A stretch of 64,000 nucleotides of DNA from SCTD01 sp963784675. Lineage in GTDB: Bacteria > Actinomycetota > Actinomycetes > Mycobacteriales > SCTD01. Below, in pieces: positions 9,460-17,903 of this stretch. The stretch covers positions 558,001 through 622,000 of the forward strand of contig CAWASE010000001.1 in the NCBI GenBank assembly GCA_963784675.1, in the 5' to 3' direction. A program made the translations under genes and the position numbers. Positions within the stretch are counted from its first letter, which is position 1. Every line of letters starts with the position of its first letter. Below the pieces are notes generated by a model. The model was given only the letters and a program-made list of their open reading frames with translations, was not told where the DNA came from and ran no database searches.

Positions 9460-9585
9460 GGACGGATCGACAGCGGAAGTGTCTGGCTCCCGATCCTTGC
9501 AGGACCGGTCACAGTGGCGGGACCGCGCCGGCTTCGCACCGGCTTCCTTCCCTGCTGTCGCTAGCCCGCTCAGCGTAGCCGCCTG
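9460..9585 (-). promoter_or_regulatory. Cobalamin (B12) riboswitch
   Basis: Read on the minus strand, this leader has the conserved cobalamin-aptamer core: GGGAAGGAAGCCGGTGCGAAGCCGGC, then GCGGTCCCGCCACTGTGACC (the B12 box, about 9507-9524), then GGGAGCCAGACAC closer to the gene. It lies between the cobQ stop (9659) and the chelatase gene (start 9412), reading in their direction. Expected behaviour is repression of the chelatase-to-cobJ operon when adenosylcobalamin is abundant. No clear terminator hairpin follows, and the aptamer sits about 35 bases from the leader ATG, so control of translation initiation seems more likely. Confidence 0.92.
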
Positions 9586-9658
9586 GACGCACCCGCAGCT
9601 CCTGCGCCGGGACCGGGCCTCGGCCGTCGGTGCTGGCGCCGTCCGGCCGGACGACGGC

Positions 9659-11161
9659 TCAGCCGGGCGCACCCGGTGGGACGAACGGCAGCCCCGACGG
9701 CGCACCGTGCTCCAGCAGCCGCAGCACCGCTGCGGTGTCGAGGTGGTCGGCGACCAGGTCACCGAGGGCGTCCAGCCGGGACTGCCGGACGTCTTCGAAG
9801 GCGGCGGTGCCCGGGGTCCAGTGGCGACCCGCCCGCTCGGCCACCTCCGTCAGGAGCGCCCGTCGCAGACCGTCGCTCTCCAGCGCTCCGTGCCAGACCG
9901 TGCCGAGCACCGCGCCGAGCCGGCAGCCCTCGTCCGGCTGCAGCAGGGGCTCACCGCCGTGCCGCTCGACGATCCCGTGGTGGATCTCGTAGGCCGTCGT
10001 GACCGGGTGCGCGCCGTAGCTGCCGAGCGGGCGCGCGAGCACCTTCGACGTCCCGAACACGGTGCGGACGGGGAGCAGGCCCAACCCCTCGACCCGACCC
10101 GCGCCGGACTCGACGTCGTCGTGCACGCTGGTGCCGAGCAGCTGATAGCCGCCGCAGATGCCGAGCACGGTGCGGCCCGTGCGCGCGCGCTCTGCGAGCA
10201 CGTCGGCGAGTCCGCGGGCGCGCAGCCAGGCGAGGTCGGCGACGGTCGCGCGGGTGCCCGGCACGACGACGAGGTCGGCGTCGGCGAGCTCTTCGGCGGT
10301 GGTGGCGAACCGCACCAGCACCCCCGGTTCTGCGCGCAGCGCGTCGATGTCGGTCCAGTTCGACAGCCGCGGCAGGCGCACGACCGACACCCGCAGCACG
10401 TCGCGGCCGAGGGCGGGACGTGGCTCCACCGGCGTCGCCAGCCCGAGCGAGTCCTCGACATCGAGCTCGAGCCCCTCGCGCCAGGGCAGCACGCCGAGGG
10501 TCGGTCGCCCGGTGAGCCGTCGCAGCATGTCCAGGCCCGGCTCCAGCAGCGCGACGTCGCCGCGGAACTTGTTGATGACGAAGCCGCAAACCAGGGCCTG
10601 GTCGGCAGGGTCCAGCAGCGCCAACGTGCCGAACAGCGCGGCGAACACGCCCCCTGGGTTGATGTCGCCCACGACCAGCACGGGCAGCTCAGCAGCGCGG
10701 GCCAACCCCATGTTGGCGATGTCGGTGGCCCGCAGGTTGATCTCGGCCGGGGAGCCGGCCCCCTCGCAGATGACGACGTCGTACCGGCGTCTGAGGTCCG
10801 CCAGGCAGTCCAACGAGATCTCGAGCAGCGCTGCCTTGTGCCGGCGGTAGGAGACCGCGCTGACGTCTGCCCAGGGCTTGCCGAGCACCACCACCTGCGA
10901 GCTCTGGTCACCGCCCGGCTTGAGCAGCACCGGGTTCATCGCCGCCTCCGGAGCGATGCCGGCGGCCGCGGCCTGCATGGCCTGCGCGCGACCGATCTCG
11001 GCCCCGTCGCCGCTGACCGTCGAGTTCAGGCTCATGTTCTGTGCCTTGAACGGCGCCACCCGCACACCTTGCCGGGCCAGCCACCGGCACAGACCGGCCG
11101 TCAGCACCGACTTTCCCGCGTCCGACGTCGTTCCCGCCACCAGCAGCGCGCCGGCGCTCAC
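9659..11161 (-). CDS. cobQ: CobQ, cobyric acid synthase
   Basis: CobQ amidates the four remaining carboxylates (b, d, e, g) of adenosylcobyrinate diamide. The 500-residue protein starts at a GTG that overlaps the cobD stop (GTGA). The N-terminal dethiobiotin-synthetase-like domain has TTSDAGKSVLTAGLCRWL near residues 10-27, FKAQNMSLNSTVS, and CEGAGSPAEINLR. The C-terminal glutamine amidotransferase domain has GICGGYQLLG, with the nucleophile-type Cys, and a WHGAL segment. Length and motifs are normal, and there are no frame problems. Confidence 0.96.
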   Translation of the reverse strand: MSAGALLVAGTTSDAGKSVLTAGLCRWLARQGVRVAPFKAQNMSLNSTVSGDGAEIGRAQAMQAAAAGIAPEAAMNPVLLKPGGDQSSQVVVLGKPWADVSAVSYRRHKAALLEISLDCLADLRRRYDVVICEGAGSPAEINLRATDIANMGLARAAELPVLVVGDINPGGVFAALFGTLALLDPADQALVCGFVINKFRGDVALLEPGLDMLRRLTGRPTLGVLPWREGLELDVEDSLGLATPVEPRPALGRDVLRVSVVRLPRLSNWTDIDALRAEPGVLVRFATTAEELADADLVVVPGTRATVADLAWLRARGLADVLAERARTGRTVLGICGGYQLLGTSVHDDVESGAGRVEGLGLLPVRTVFGTSKVLARPLGSYGAHPVTTAYEIHHGIVERHGGEPLLQPDEGCRLGAVLGTVWHGALESDGLRRALLTEVAERAGRHWTPGTAAFEDVRQSRLDALGDLVADHLDTAAVLRLLEHGAPSGLPFVPPGAPG

Positions 11162-12117
11162 CGCCTGGCGCGGTCGAGCAGCAGCCGGGTACCCACCGCC
11201 AGGCCCGTCGCGGCCAGCGTGACGGCCAGCGACAGGCGGGCGGCGCGCGCGACGTCCTCGACGCGGGGCGCCGGGCCGTCGCCCAGCAGCGGTCGCTCTT
11301 CGACCCGGCCCTGGTACGCCAGCGGCCCCCCGAGCGTGCGGCCGAGGGCGCCGGCGAAGGCGGCTTCGACCGGGCCGGCGTTCGGGCTCGGGTGCTTGGC
11401 ACCGTCTCGTCGCCAGGCGCGCCACGCGGCCCGGGGGCGGCCGCCCACGAGGGGAGCGCACACGACGGCCAGTGCGGCGGTCAGCCGGGCGGGCGCCAGG
11501 TTGGCCAGGTCGTCCGCCCGCGCCGACGCCCAGCCGAAGCGCGCGTACCGCTCCGACCGGTGCCCGACCATGGCGTCCAGGGTGTTGACGGCGCGATATC
11601 CCAGCAGGCCCGGGAGGCCGAACAGGGCTCCCCAGACGAGCGGGGCGACGACCGCGTCCGAGGTGTTCTCCGCGACGGACTCCACGCTCGCCCGGGCAAG
11701 ACCGGGGATGTCCAGCCGGCTCGCGTCGCGACCGCACAGGTGGGCCAGGCGCTCACGTGCGGCGTCGAGCTCACGGTCCTCCAGCAGGGTCGCCATGGCG
11801 GTCGCCTCTCGGCGCAGGCTGGTGCCGCCGACCACGGCCCACGTGGCCACGGCGGTCACCGCGACGCGCGTGCCGGGTCGCCCGACCCGCCCCGAGACCA
11901 CGGCCCCGGACAGCGTGGCCAGACCGACCAGGGCCGCGGTGTAGCCGGCACCGGCGGTGCGGGAGTCGCGGTGCACGGCCCGCTCCAACCGCGCCGCCAG
12001 CGTGCCGAACCCGGCGACCGGATGGCCTCGGCGAGGGTCTGCGAGGACGGCATCGGCGGCGAGGCCCGCCGCCAGTCCCGCAGCGACGGACCACGGGTGG
12101 TGACGGTCGGCGGGCAC
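11158..12117 (-). CDS. cobD: CobD/CbiB, adenosylcobinamide-phosphate synthase
   Basis: This integral membrane protein attaches the aminopropanol arm to adenosylcobyric acid, giving adenosylcobinamide or its phosphate. The 319-residue protein shows the family landmarks: DAVLADPRRGHPVAGFG at the N-terminus, VESVAENTSDAVVAPLVWGALFGLPG in the centre, YRAVNTLDAMVGHRSERYARFGWASARADD, and SPNAGPVEAAFAGALG. Several hydrophobic segments are spread through it. The start is a GTG at 12117, with about 80 bases to the divergent lipoprotein gene, so a promoter for cobDQ should lie in that gap. Its stop is coupled to cobQ. Confidence 0.94.
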   Translation of the reverse strand: MPADRHHPWSVAAGLAAGLAADAVLADPRRGHPVAGFGTLAARLERAVHRDSRTAGAGYTAALVGLATLSGAVVSGRVGRPGTRVAVTAVATWAVVGGTSLRREATAMATLLEDRELDAARERLAHLCGRDASRLDIPGLARASVESVAENTSDAVVAPLVWGALFGLPGLLGYRAVNTLDAMVGHRSERYARFGWASARADDLANLAPARLTAALAVVCAPLVGGRPRAAWRAWRRDGAKHPSPNAGPVEAAFAGALGRTLGGPLAYQGRVEERPLLGDGPAPRVEDVARAARLSLAVTLAATGLAVGTRLLLDRARR

Positions 12118-12198
12118 GTCGTCAGCCTACGGTCGGCGCCGTCCATCGGACGTCCGAACCGCCCCTCCGCTCGCGCGACCGGGTGGGAGGATGGCGGG

Positions 12199-13113
12199 GT
12201 GCGTCCACCCATCCCGACCGCCACCGCCACCGCCCGCGTCGCGGTGGCTGTCGCTCTGGCGGTAGCGGGGCTGGCCGGGTGCGGGAGCGGCAGCACGCCC
12301 GCCGCGCCTGACGCCGCCGTCGCGCGTGTCGACCCGGCGCGTGCGGCGAGCCCCCGTCCGGAGGCCGAGGCCTCGCGTGCAGCGGTCGCGCCCGCCCCGT
12401 CGGCGGTCGTGCTGCCCTGGGTCGTCGGTGCGTCGCCGCTGCCCCTGCGGGCGGACGGCTTCGGCGTGAACCTCCCGACGCCGCCCGAGCTCCGGGACCG
12501 GCGGCTGACCTCGATCGACACGCTGCCACGCCCGACCGGGACGGCGTTCGCGTCCACCGTGCAGGTCCTCTCGGCGTCGGTGCAGGAACGCATGGGCGCG
12601 ACCTGGTCGACCCTGTGCCCGGTCGATCTGGCCGGGCTGCGCTATCTGACCGTGAGCTTCCGGGGGTTCGACGGCGCCGCCCACACGGGCGAGCTGGTCG
12701 TGAACGCGACCGAGGCCGACAAGGTCGTGTCGGTGTTCCGCGAGATCTATGCCGCGGACTTCCCGCTCGAACAGCTGACGCTGCCGACCGGGGCCGACCT
12801 CACAGCCCCCCCGACCGGTGACGGCAACGTCAGCGGAGCGTTCGTGTGCCGCACCGCCCGGGGGCAGCGGGCGTGGTCGCAGCACGCCTACGGCCTGGCC
12901 GTCGACGTCAACCCGTTCCAGAACCCGCAGGTGAAGAAGGGCCTCGTGCTGCCGGAGCTGGCCGGTGCCTACCGCGACCGGGCGGACCAGCGACCCGGCA
13001 TGCTGACCTCCGACAGCGTCGTCGTCCGGGCGTTCGCCCGCATCGGCTGGCGCTGGGGCGGCGACTGGACCAGCAGCAAGGACTACATGCACTTCTCGCG
13101 CAACGGCCGCTGA
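12199..13113 (+). CDS. D-Ala-D-Ala carboxypeptidase-like lipoprotein, peptidase M15 (VanY) family
   Basis: This is a predicted lipoprotein with an M15-type metallopeptidase domain, which in characterised relatives cleaves peptidoglycan stem peptides. The start is a GTG at 12199 preceded by GGGAGG. A hydrophobic signal ends in the lipobox LAGC near residue 32, followed by an Ala/Pro/Ser-rich linker of about 60 residues. The C-terminal domain has the zinc-site pattern of the family: WSQHAYGLAVDVNPFQNP (H-x6-D) and KDYMHFSR at the end (second His). The length is 304 residues. It is transcribed away from cobD and is probably unrelated to cobalamin synthesis. Confidence 0.85.
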   Translation: MRPPIPTATATARVAVAVALAVAGLAGCGSGSTPAAPDAAVARVDPARAASPRPEAEASRAAVAPAPSAVVLPWVVGASPLPLRADGFGVNLPTPPELRDRRLTSIDTLPRPTGTAFASTVQVLSASVQERMGATWSTLCPVDLAGLRYLTVSFRGFDGAAHTGELVVNATEADKVVSVFREIYAADFPLEQLTLPTGADLTAPPTGDGNVSGAFVCRTARGQRAWSQHAYGLAVDVNPFQNPQVKKGLVLPELAGAYRDRADQRPGMLTSDSVVVRAFARIGWRWGGDWTSSKDYMHFSRNGR

Positions 13114-13163
13114 GTCACCCGGTCGGGTGATGTCGACCTCGCCTCTCGCTCGTTGACCAGAGC

Positions 13164-13364
13164 ATGAAGCCGTCCGCGCCCCACGCCACCGTCGTCGTCG
13201 ACGTCCCGGTCGAGCGCTGGTTCCGCCCGGGCGAGCAGCCGCCGGGCCGGACCCTCGCCGTCGCGACCCGGACCCGCGACCTCGCGACGGCGCACGCGCT
13301 GAGGTCGTACCTGCAGAGCCGTCCCCGGGTCGACGTGCGCCGGACCGTCGACACCTCGCTCTGA
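13164..13364 (+). CDS. Small hypothetical protein
   Basis: This is a 66-residue ORF between the lipoprotein gene and the 3' end of cobN. It starts at an ATG with a poor Shine-Dalgarno. The product is basic, with no membrane segment or motif that I recognise; it has a VVVDVPVERWFRPGE stretch followed by an Arg-rich helix-like part. Third-codon positions are G or C rich, but that also holds for shadow frames at this GC content. It may be a real small gene or chance. Confidence 0.35.
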   Translation: MKPSAPHATVVVDVPVERWFRPGEQPPGRTLAVATRTRDLATAHALRSYLQSRPRVDVRRTVDTSL

Positions 13365-13387
13365 TCGCGGCGCGCCCGTCCTGACCG

Positions 13388-16300
13388 CTACTCGCCCTCC
13401 AGGTCGCCCTCGAGCTCGAGGTAGGTGCGCTTGAGGGCCTCGATGGTCTCGCCCCTCGGCTCGGCCCAGAGCCCCCGGTCGGCCGCTTCCAGCAAGCGCT
13501 CGCTGATGCCGCGGAGCGCCCAGGGGTTGCTCTTGGCCATGAAGGCGCGGTTCGTCTCGTCGAAGACGTAGGTGCTCGCCAGCTTCTCGTACATCCAGTC
13601 GTCGACGACCCCTGCGGTGGCGTCGTAGCCGAACAGGTAGTCGACGGTGGCGGCCAGCTCGAACGCGCCCTTGTAACCGTGGCGCTGCATCGCCGCGACC
13701 CACTTGGGGTTCACGACGCGCGCCCGGAAGACGCGGTGCGTCTCCTCCTGCAGGGTGCGCGTCCTCACGGTGTCCGGCACGGCGCTGTCGCCGACGTAGG
13801 CCTCCGGCGAGGCCCCGGTCAGCGCACGCACCGCCGCCACCATGCCGCCGTGGTACTGGAAGTAGTCGTCGCTGTCGACGATGTCGTGCTCGCGCGTGTC
13901 CTGGTTCTTCGCCGCCACCCGCATGCGGGTGTAGACCCGCTCCATGTCGCCGCGCGCCGCGACGCCGGGCAGGTCCTTGCCGTAGGCGTAGCCGCCCCAG
14001 ACCGCGTAGACCTCGGCGAGGTCGGCGTCGGTCTTCCAGTCGCGGCTGTCGATGAGCGGCAGCAGCCCAGCGCCGTAGGCACCCGGCTTGCTGCCGAAGA
14101 TGCGCGCGGTGGCACGCCGCGGATCGGTCCCCAGCGCGAGATCGGCCTGGACGTGCGCGCGCAAAAAGTTCTGCTCCGCGCTCTCGTCGAGCTCAGCCAC
14201 CATCCGGACCGCCTCGTCGAGCATCTCCACGACGTGCGGGAAGGCGTCCCGGAAGAAGCCGCTGATGCGGAGCGTGACGTCGACCCGTGGTCGCCCGAGC
14301 TCGTCGAGAGGGACGACGTCCAGGCCGGTTACCCGCCGGGAGGCCTGGTCCCAGACCGGGCGCACGCCGAGCAGCCACAGCACCTCCGCGATGTCGTCTC
14401 CGGCCGTGCGCATGGCCGAGGTACCCCAGACGACCAGCCCGACGGAGGCCGGGTACTCGCCGTGGTCGGCCAGGTAGCGGCTCAGCAGCGAGTCCGCGAG
14501 CGCCTGACCGACCGTCCAGGCGTTGCGCGACGGGATAGCCTTGGGGTCGACGGAGTAGAAGTTGCGGCCGGTCGGCAGCACCCCGACGAGTCCTCGTGTC
14601 GGCGATCCTGACGGGCCGGCCGGCACGAACCCGCCCGACAGCCCGTGCAGCAGGTTGTCGATCTCGTCGGTCGTGCGGGCCAGTCGGGGCACGACCTCCT
14701 CGCAGGCGAAGCGCAGCACGGCCACGACGTCGGGCAGCTCGCGCTCGAGCACGGACGCCACCACTCCGGGGACAGCATCGGCGGACCAGTCCGCGGCATC
14801 GACGGCCAGCACCAGCGCGCGGGCCATCTCCTCGAGCCGGTCGGCTTGCACCCTGTCGTCCTCGGTGAGGCCGTACGCGGCGCCGAGTGCACGCCGCAGG
14901 CCCGGCAGCGCTCCGGCGGTGCCCCCCCAGGTCTGCTGGGCACGCAGCACGCCGAGCACCAGGTCCACCCGGGGCAGCCCCTGCGGCGCCTGCCCGAGGA
15001 TGTGCAGACCGTCCCGGATCAGGACGTCCTTGACCTCGCAGAGATAGCCGTCGACGTGCAGCAGGAACTCGTCGAACTCCTCGTCGCTGGGACTTTCCGA
15101 GACGTGCAGGTCGTGGTGCAGCTGGGCGGCCGTGATGAGCTCCCAGATCTGCGCCCGGATGGTCGGCAGCTTGGCCGGGTCCATCGCCTGGACGGCGGCG
15201 TACTCGTCCAGGAGCTGTTCCAGCTGAGCCATCTCGTCGTAGGACTCCGCGCGGGCCATCGGGGGAACCAGGTGGTCGACGACGGTCGCGTGGGCACGGC
15301 GCTTGGCCTGGGTGCCCTCGCCCGGGTCGTTGACGATGAACGGGTAGAACAGCGGCAGGTCGCCGAGCACGGCGTCCGGGGCGCAGCCAGCGGAGAGCCC
15401 GAGGCCCTTGCCCGGTAGCCATTCCAGCGTGCCGTGCTTTCCCAGGTGCACGACGGCGTCTGCCCCGAAACCTCCTTCGGCCACCGGGGCGGCCAGCCAG
15501 CGGTAGGCGGCGAGATAGTGGTGGGAGGGCGGCAGATCGGGATCGTGGTAGATCGCGATCGGGTTCTCGCCGAACCCGCGCGGCGGCTGGATCGCCAGCA
15601 CGACGTTGCCGTACTGCAGCGCCGCCAGCACGATCTCGTCGCCGTCGACGTACAGCGAGCCGGGCGGCGGGCCCCAGTGCTCGAGCATCCCGTCCTGCAG
15701 CGCCTGCGGCAGCGTGGTGAACCAGGCCTGGTAGTCGGCCAGGGGCACCCGGGCGACCGCGGACGAGAGCTGCTCCTCGGTGAGCCACTCGACATCGTGC
15801 CCGCCGGCAGCGATGAGGGTGTGGACGAGGGTGTCGCCGTCCTCGGGGAACTCGGCGACGTCGTAGCCGGCCGCGCGCATGGCCTGCAGCAGCAGGACGG
15901 CGCTCGCCGGGGTGTCCAACCCGACGGCGTTGCCCACCCGGGAGTGCTTGGTCGGATAGGACGACAGCACCAGCGCCACCCGCTTGTCGGCGTTGGCGAC
16001 CTGCTTGAGCCTGGCGTGCGAGACGGCGATCCCGGCGACGCGGGCGGCGCGCTCGGCATCGGCGACGTAGGTCGGCACCCCGTCCTGTCCGGTCTCCTTG
16101 AACGAGAACGGGACACCGATCAGTCGCCCGTCGAACTCGGGGATGGCGACCTGCATCGCGGCGTCGATCGGCGCGGCACCGGCGTCGGAGGCGTCCCAGT
16201 CGGCCCGGCTGCTGGTGAGGCAGAGGGCCTGCAGGATCGGCACGTCCAGCCGGGCCAGGGCTGTGGCGTCCCAGCCCTCGGCGTCGGCGGCGTGGGAACC

Positions 16301-16972
16301 GCCGCTGGCCAGGACCGTCACGACGAGGGCGTCGACACCGAGCAGCAGCTCGTCGACGACGGGCAGCCGACCCTCGCCGTCCGGCCGCAGCGAGCCGACG
16401 TAGACCGGTCGGGCGTTGGCTCCCGCTGCCTCCACCGCGTCGCAGAGCACGTCGACGAAGGCGGTGTTGCCCGAGAGCTCGTGGGCTCGGTAGAAGACGA
16501 CACCCACGGTGGGTCGGTCGGCGTCGACCGTGCGGTGGCCGTGCAGCCCATAGGCCGGCAGGACGGCGGGCGGCGCGAACCCCACCCCGGTCAGCAGCAG
16601 CGTGTCGGACAGGAACGCGACGAGGGCCGCGAGATTGTCCGGGCCGCCCTCCCGCAGGTAGGCGGCAGCATCGGCCACCACGCCGGCCGGGACCGTCGAC
16701 GCGTCGGCGAGCTCGGCGTCGACCTCGCCCTCGCCGCCGATGGCGACGAGCGGGAGGCGTCGCTGCACGCAGGCGTCACGCAGCGCCTCGAAGCCCTCCC
16801 AGGCACGACGGCCGCCGAGCAGGCGCACGACGACCACCCGCACGCCGTCCAGCAGCGGTACCGCGTCGGTGGTGCGCGCCGGGTTGGCCAGCCGGAGCGC
16901 CAGGGCAGGCTCGGGTACCGATCGGGCGGCGAGCAGATCGGTGTCAGCGGTCGACAGCAGCAGCAGGGTCAC
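13388..16972 (-). CDS. cobN: CobN, cobaltochelatase large subunit
   Basis: CobN is the porphyrin-binding catalytic subunit that inserts cobalt into hydrogenobyrinic acid a,c-diamide with AAA+ partners. It is 1194 residues from a GTG at 16972, matching the usual N-terminus (TLLLLSTADTDLLAAR). Recognisable stretches include GTLEWLPGKGLGLS, PRGFGENPIAIYHDPDLPPSHHYLAAYRWL, VWGGYAYGKDLPGVAARGDMERVY, DDYFQYHGGMVAAVRAL and NPWALRGISERLLEAADRGLW. The frame is intact over 3.6 kb. The GGAGG lies only 1-2 bases before the GTG, which is tight. No riboswitch is visible in the 105 bases before the divergent gene. Confidence 0.96.
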   Translation of the reverse strand: MTLLLLSTADTDLLAARSVPEPALALRLANPARTTDAVPLLDGVRVVVVRLLGGRRAWEGFEALRDACVQRRLPLVAIGGEGEVDAELADASTVPAGVVADAAAYLREGGPDNLAALVAFLSDTLLLTGVGFAPPAVLPAYGLHGHRTVDADRPTVGVVFYRAHELSGNTAFVDVLCDAVEAAGANARPVYVGSLRPDGEGRLPVVDELLLGVDALVVTVLASGGSHAADAEGWDATALARLDVPILQALCLTSSRADWDASDAGAAPIDAAMQVAIPEFDGRLIGVPFSFKETGQDGVPTYVADAERAARVAGIAVSHARLKQVANADKRVALVLSSYPTKHSRVGNAVGLDTPASAVLLLQAMRAAGYDVAEFPEDGDTLVHTLIAAGGHDVEWLTEEQLSSAVARVPLADYQAWFTTLPQALQDGMLEHWGPPPGSLYVDGDEIVLAALQYGNVVLAIQPPRGFGENPIAIYHDPDLPPSHHYLAAYRWLAAPVAEGGFGADAVVHLGKHGTLEWLPGKGLGLSAGCAPDAVLGDLPLFYPFIVNDPGEGTQAKRRAHATVVDHLVPPMARAESYDEMAQLEQLLDEYAAVQAMDPAKLPTIRAQIWELITAAQLHHDLHVSESPSDEEFDEFLLHVDGYLCEVKDVLIRDGLHILGQAPQGLPRVDLVLGVLRAQQTWGGTAGALPGLRRALGAAYGLTEDDRVQADRLEEMARALVLAVDAADWSADAVPGVVASVLERELPDVVAVLRFACEEVVPRLARTTDEIDNLLHGLSGGFVPAGPSGSPTRGLVGVLPTGRNFYSVDPKAIPSRNAWTVGQALADSLLSRYLADHGEYPASVGLVVWGTSAMRTAGDDIAEVLWLLGVRPVWDQASRRVTGLDVVPLDELGRPRVDVTLRISGFFRDAFPHVVEMLDEAVRMVAELDESAEQNFLRAHVQADLALGTDPRRATARIFGSKPGAYGAGLLPLIDSRDWKTDADLAEVYAVWGGYAYGKDLPGVAARGDMERVYTRMRVAAKNQDTREHDIVDSDDYFQYHGGMVAAVRALTGASPEAYVGDSAVPDTVRTRTLQEETHRVFRARVVNPKWVAAMQRHGYKGAFELAATVDYLFGYDATAGVVDDWMYEKLASTYVFDETNRAFMAKSNPWALRGISERLLEAADRGLWAEPRGETIEALKRTYLELEGDLEGE

Positions 16973-17076
16973 CCCTCCAGTCTCAGGGACGCTGCGCCCT
17001 GGCGCCTCGGCGACGGGATGCCAGGACACCGCGCCCCCGGCCCGATACGTTCCCGTGGACCACAGGAGGTCCTGAC

Positions 17077-17895
17077 GTGACGAACGGGACCGACCCGTCC
17101 TGGCGCAACCGGCTCGCCGCACGTCGCGCCGGCGAGGTGTCCACCGCGCAGCTGGAGGCGTTCCGCCGCGCCGGGTCGGGGGTGTTCGAGGTGACCCTGC
17201 TCGCCGACGACCGTCGCCGGGAGCTCGCGGCGGCAGGTCAGCACCCCTGGTCGGCAGATGCCGCGACGACGAGCCTGCTCCTGTGCGCCTGGAACGCTCG
17301 GGTGCACCAGACGCTGGCTACGTCGTTGCTGGACTCCGACCTCGCCCAGGACCCGCGGACGGCCGGTTTCGTCCCTGCCGTGACGTTCCGCCAGGTGTGG
17401 TCGCTGTTCGCTCCGGTGCAGTCGTGGGTGAGTGCTGCTCGGCGGGCGGCAGCGAATCCCGACTTCTGGATCGGGGAGCAGGTCGAGCTGCCCAGCCCGC
17501 TGCCCCGGCTGCTGTCGCCCGGCACGCCCGCGCCGAAGTTCGTCCGGGGGATGCTGACCGCTGGCGACACCCTGGACCAGCTGCTGGAACAAGCCCTGGG
17601 CGAGGTGCTGCTGATCGGCGAGCCGCCTGAGCCCTGGCGGGGGCATGCCCGCCGCATCGCCGAGATGGCCGCGCACGCGCAGAGCGCGCTGCAGTACGGC
17701 CAGGGCCTGTGGCACCCGGCTGCGAGCCCCGAGCTCGACGCCGTCATCCTCGGGCACGTGCTGCCCGCGCTGGTCCTGGCGCACCATCTGGGCCAGTTCC
17801 TGGCGCTGCCCGAGCTCGCGGACCGCTACCGGGTGGTCGGTGACGGCACGCTGACCCCGACCCGGCGCCGGCCGTGGAGGACGCCGCAGGGCTGA
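17077..17895 (+). CDS. Uncharacterised protein divergent from cobN
   Basis: I do not recognise this 272-residue protein. It starts at a GTG with a clear AGGAGG Shine-Dalgarno and is transcribed away from cobN across a gap of 105 bases. The sequence is Ala-rich and appears mostly helical, with no signal peptide and no obvious metal or nucleotide motif. Stretches that might help a search are WRNRLAARRAGEVSTAQLEAF at the start, NPDFWIGEQVELPSPLPRLL in the middle and VLPALVLAHHLGQFLALPEL near the end. The C-terminus is Arg/Pro-rich. It converges on apbE, with 8 bases between the stops. Clean coding over its full length supports a real gene. Confidence 0.8.
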   Translation: MTNGTDPSWRNRLAARRAGEVSTAQLEAFRRAGSGVFEVTLLADDRRRELAAAGQHPWSADAATTSLLLCAWNARVHQTLATSLLDSDLAQDPRTAGFVPAVTFRQVWSLFAPVQSWVSAARRAAANPDFWIGEQVELPSPLPRLLSPGTPAPKFVRGMLTAGDTLDQLLEQALGEVLLIGEPPEPWRGHARRIAEMAAHAQSALQYGQGLWHPAASPELDAVILGHVLPALVLAHHLGQFLALPELADRYRVVGDGTLTPTRRRPWRTPQG

Positions 17896-17903
17896 GGACG
17901 GTC

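Noticed and set aside
7589..11944. Very long open frame of 1451 codons on the plus strand opposite the cob genes
   Set aside because: It is an antisense shadow: composition is Arg/Gly/Gln-rich and low-complexity, while the minus strand encodes recognised enzymes in the same bases.
13115..13354. Minus-strand ORF opposite the small plus-strand ORF
   Set aside because: It is Arg/Ser/Thr-rich with no motif and poor start context; the plus-strand reading is more plausible though also uncertain.
16972..17077. A second cobalamin riboswitch before cobN
   Set aside because: The 105-base gap has no B12 box or aptamer core and is too short.
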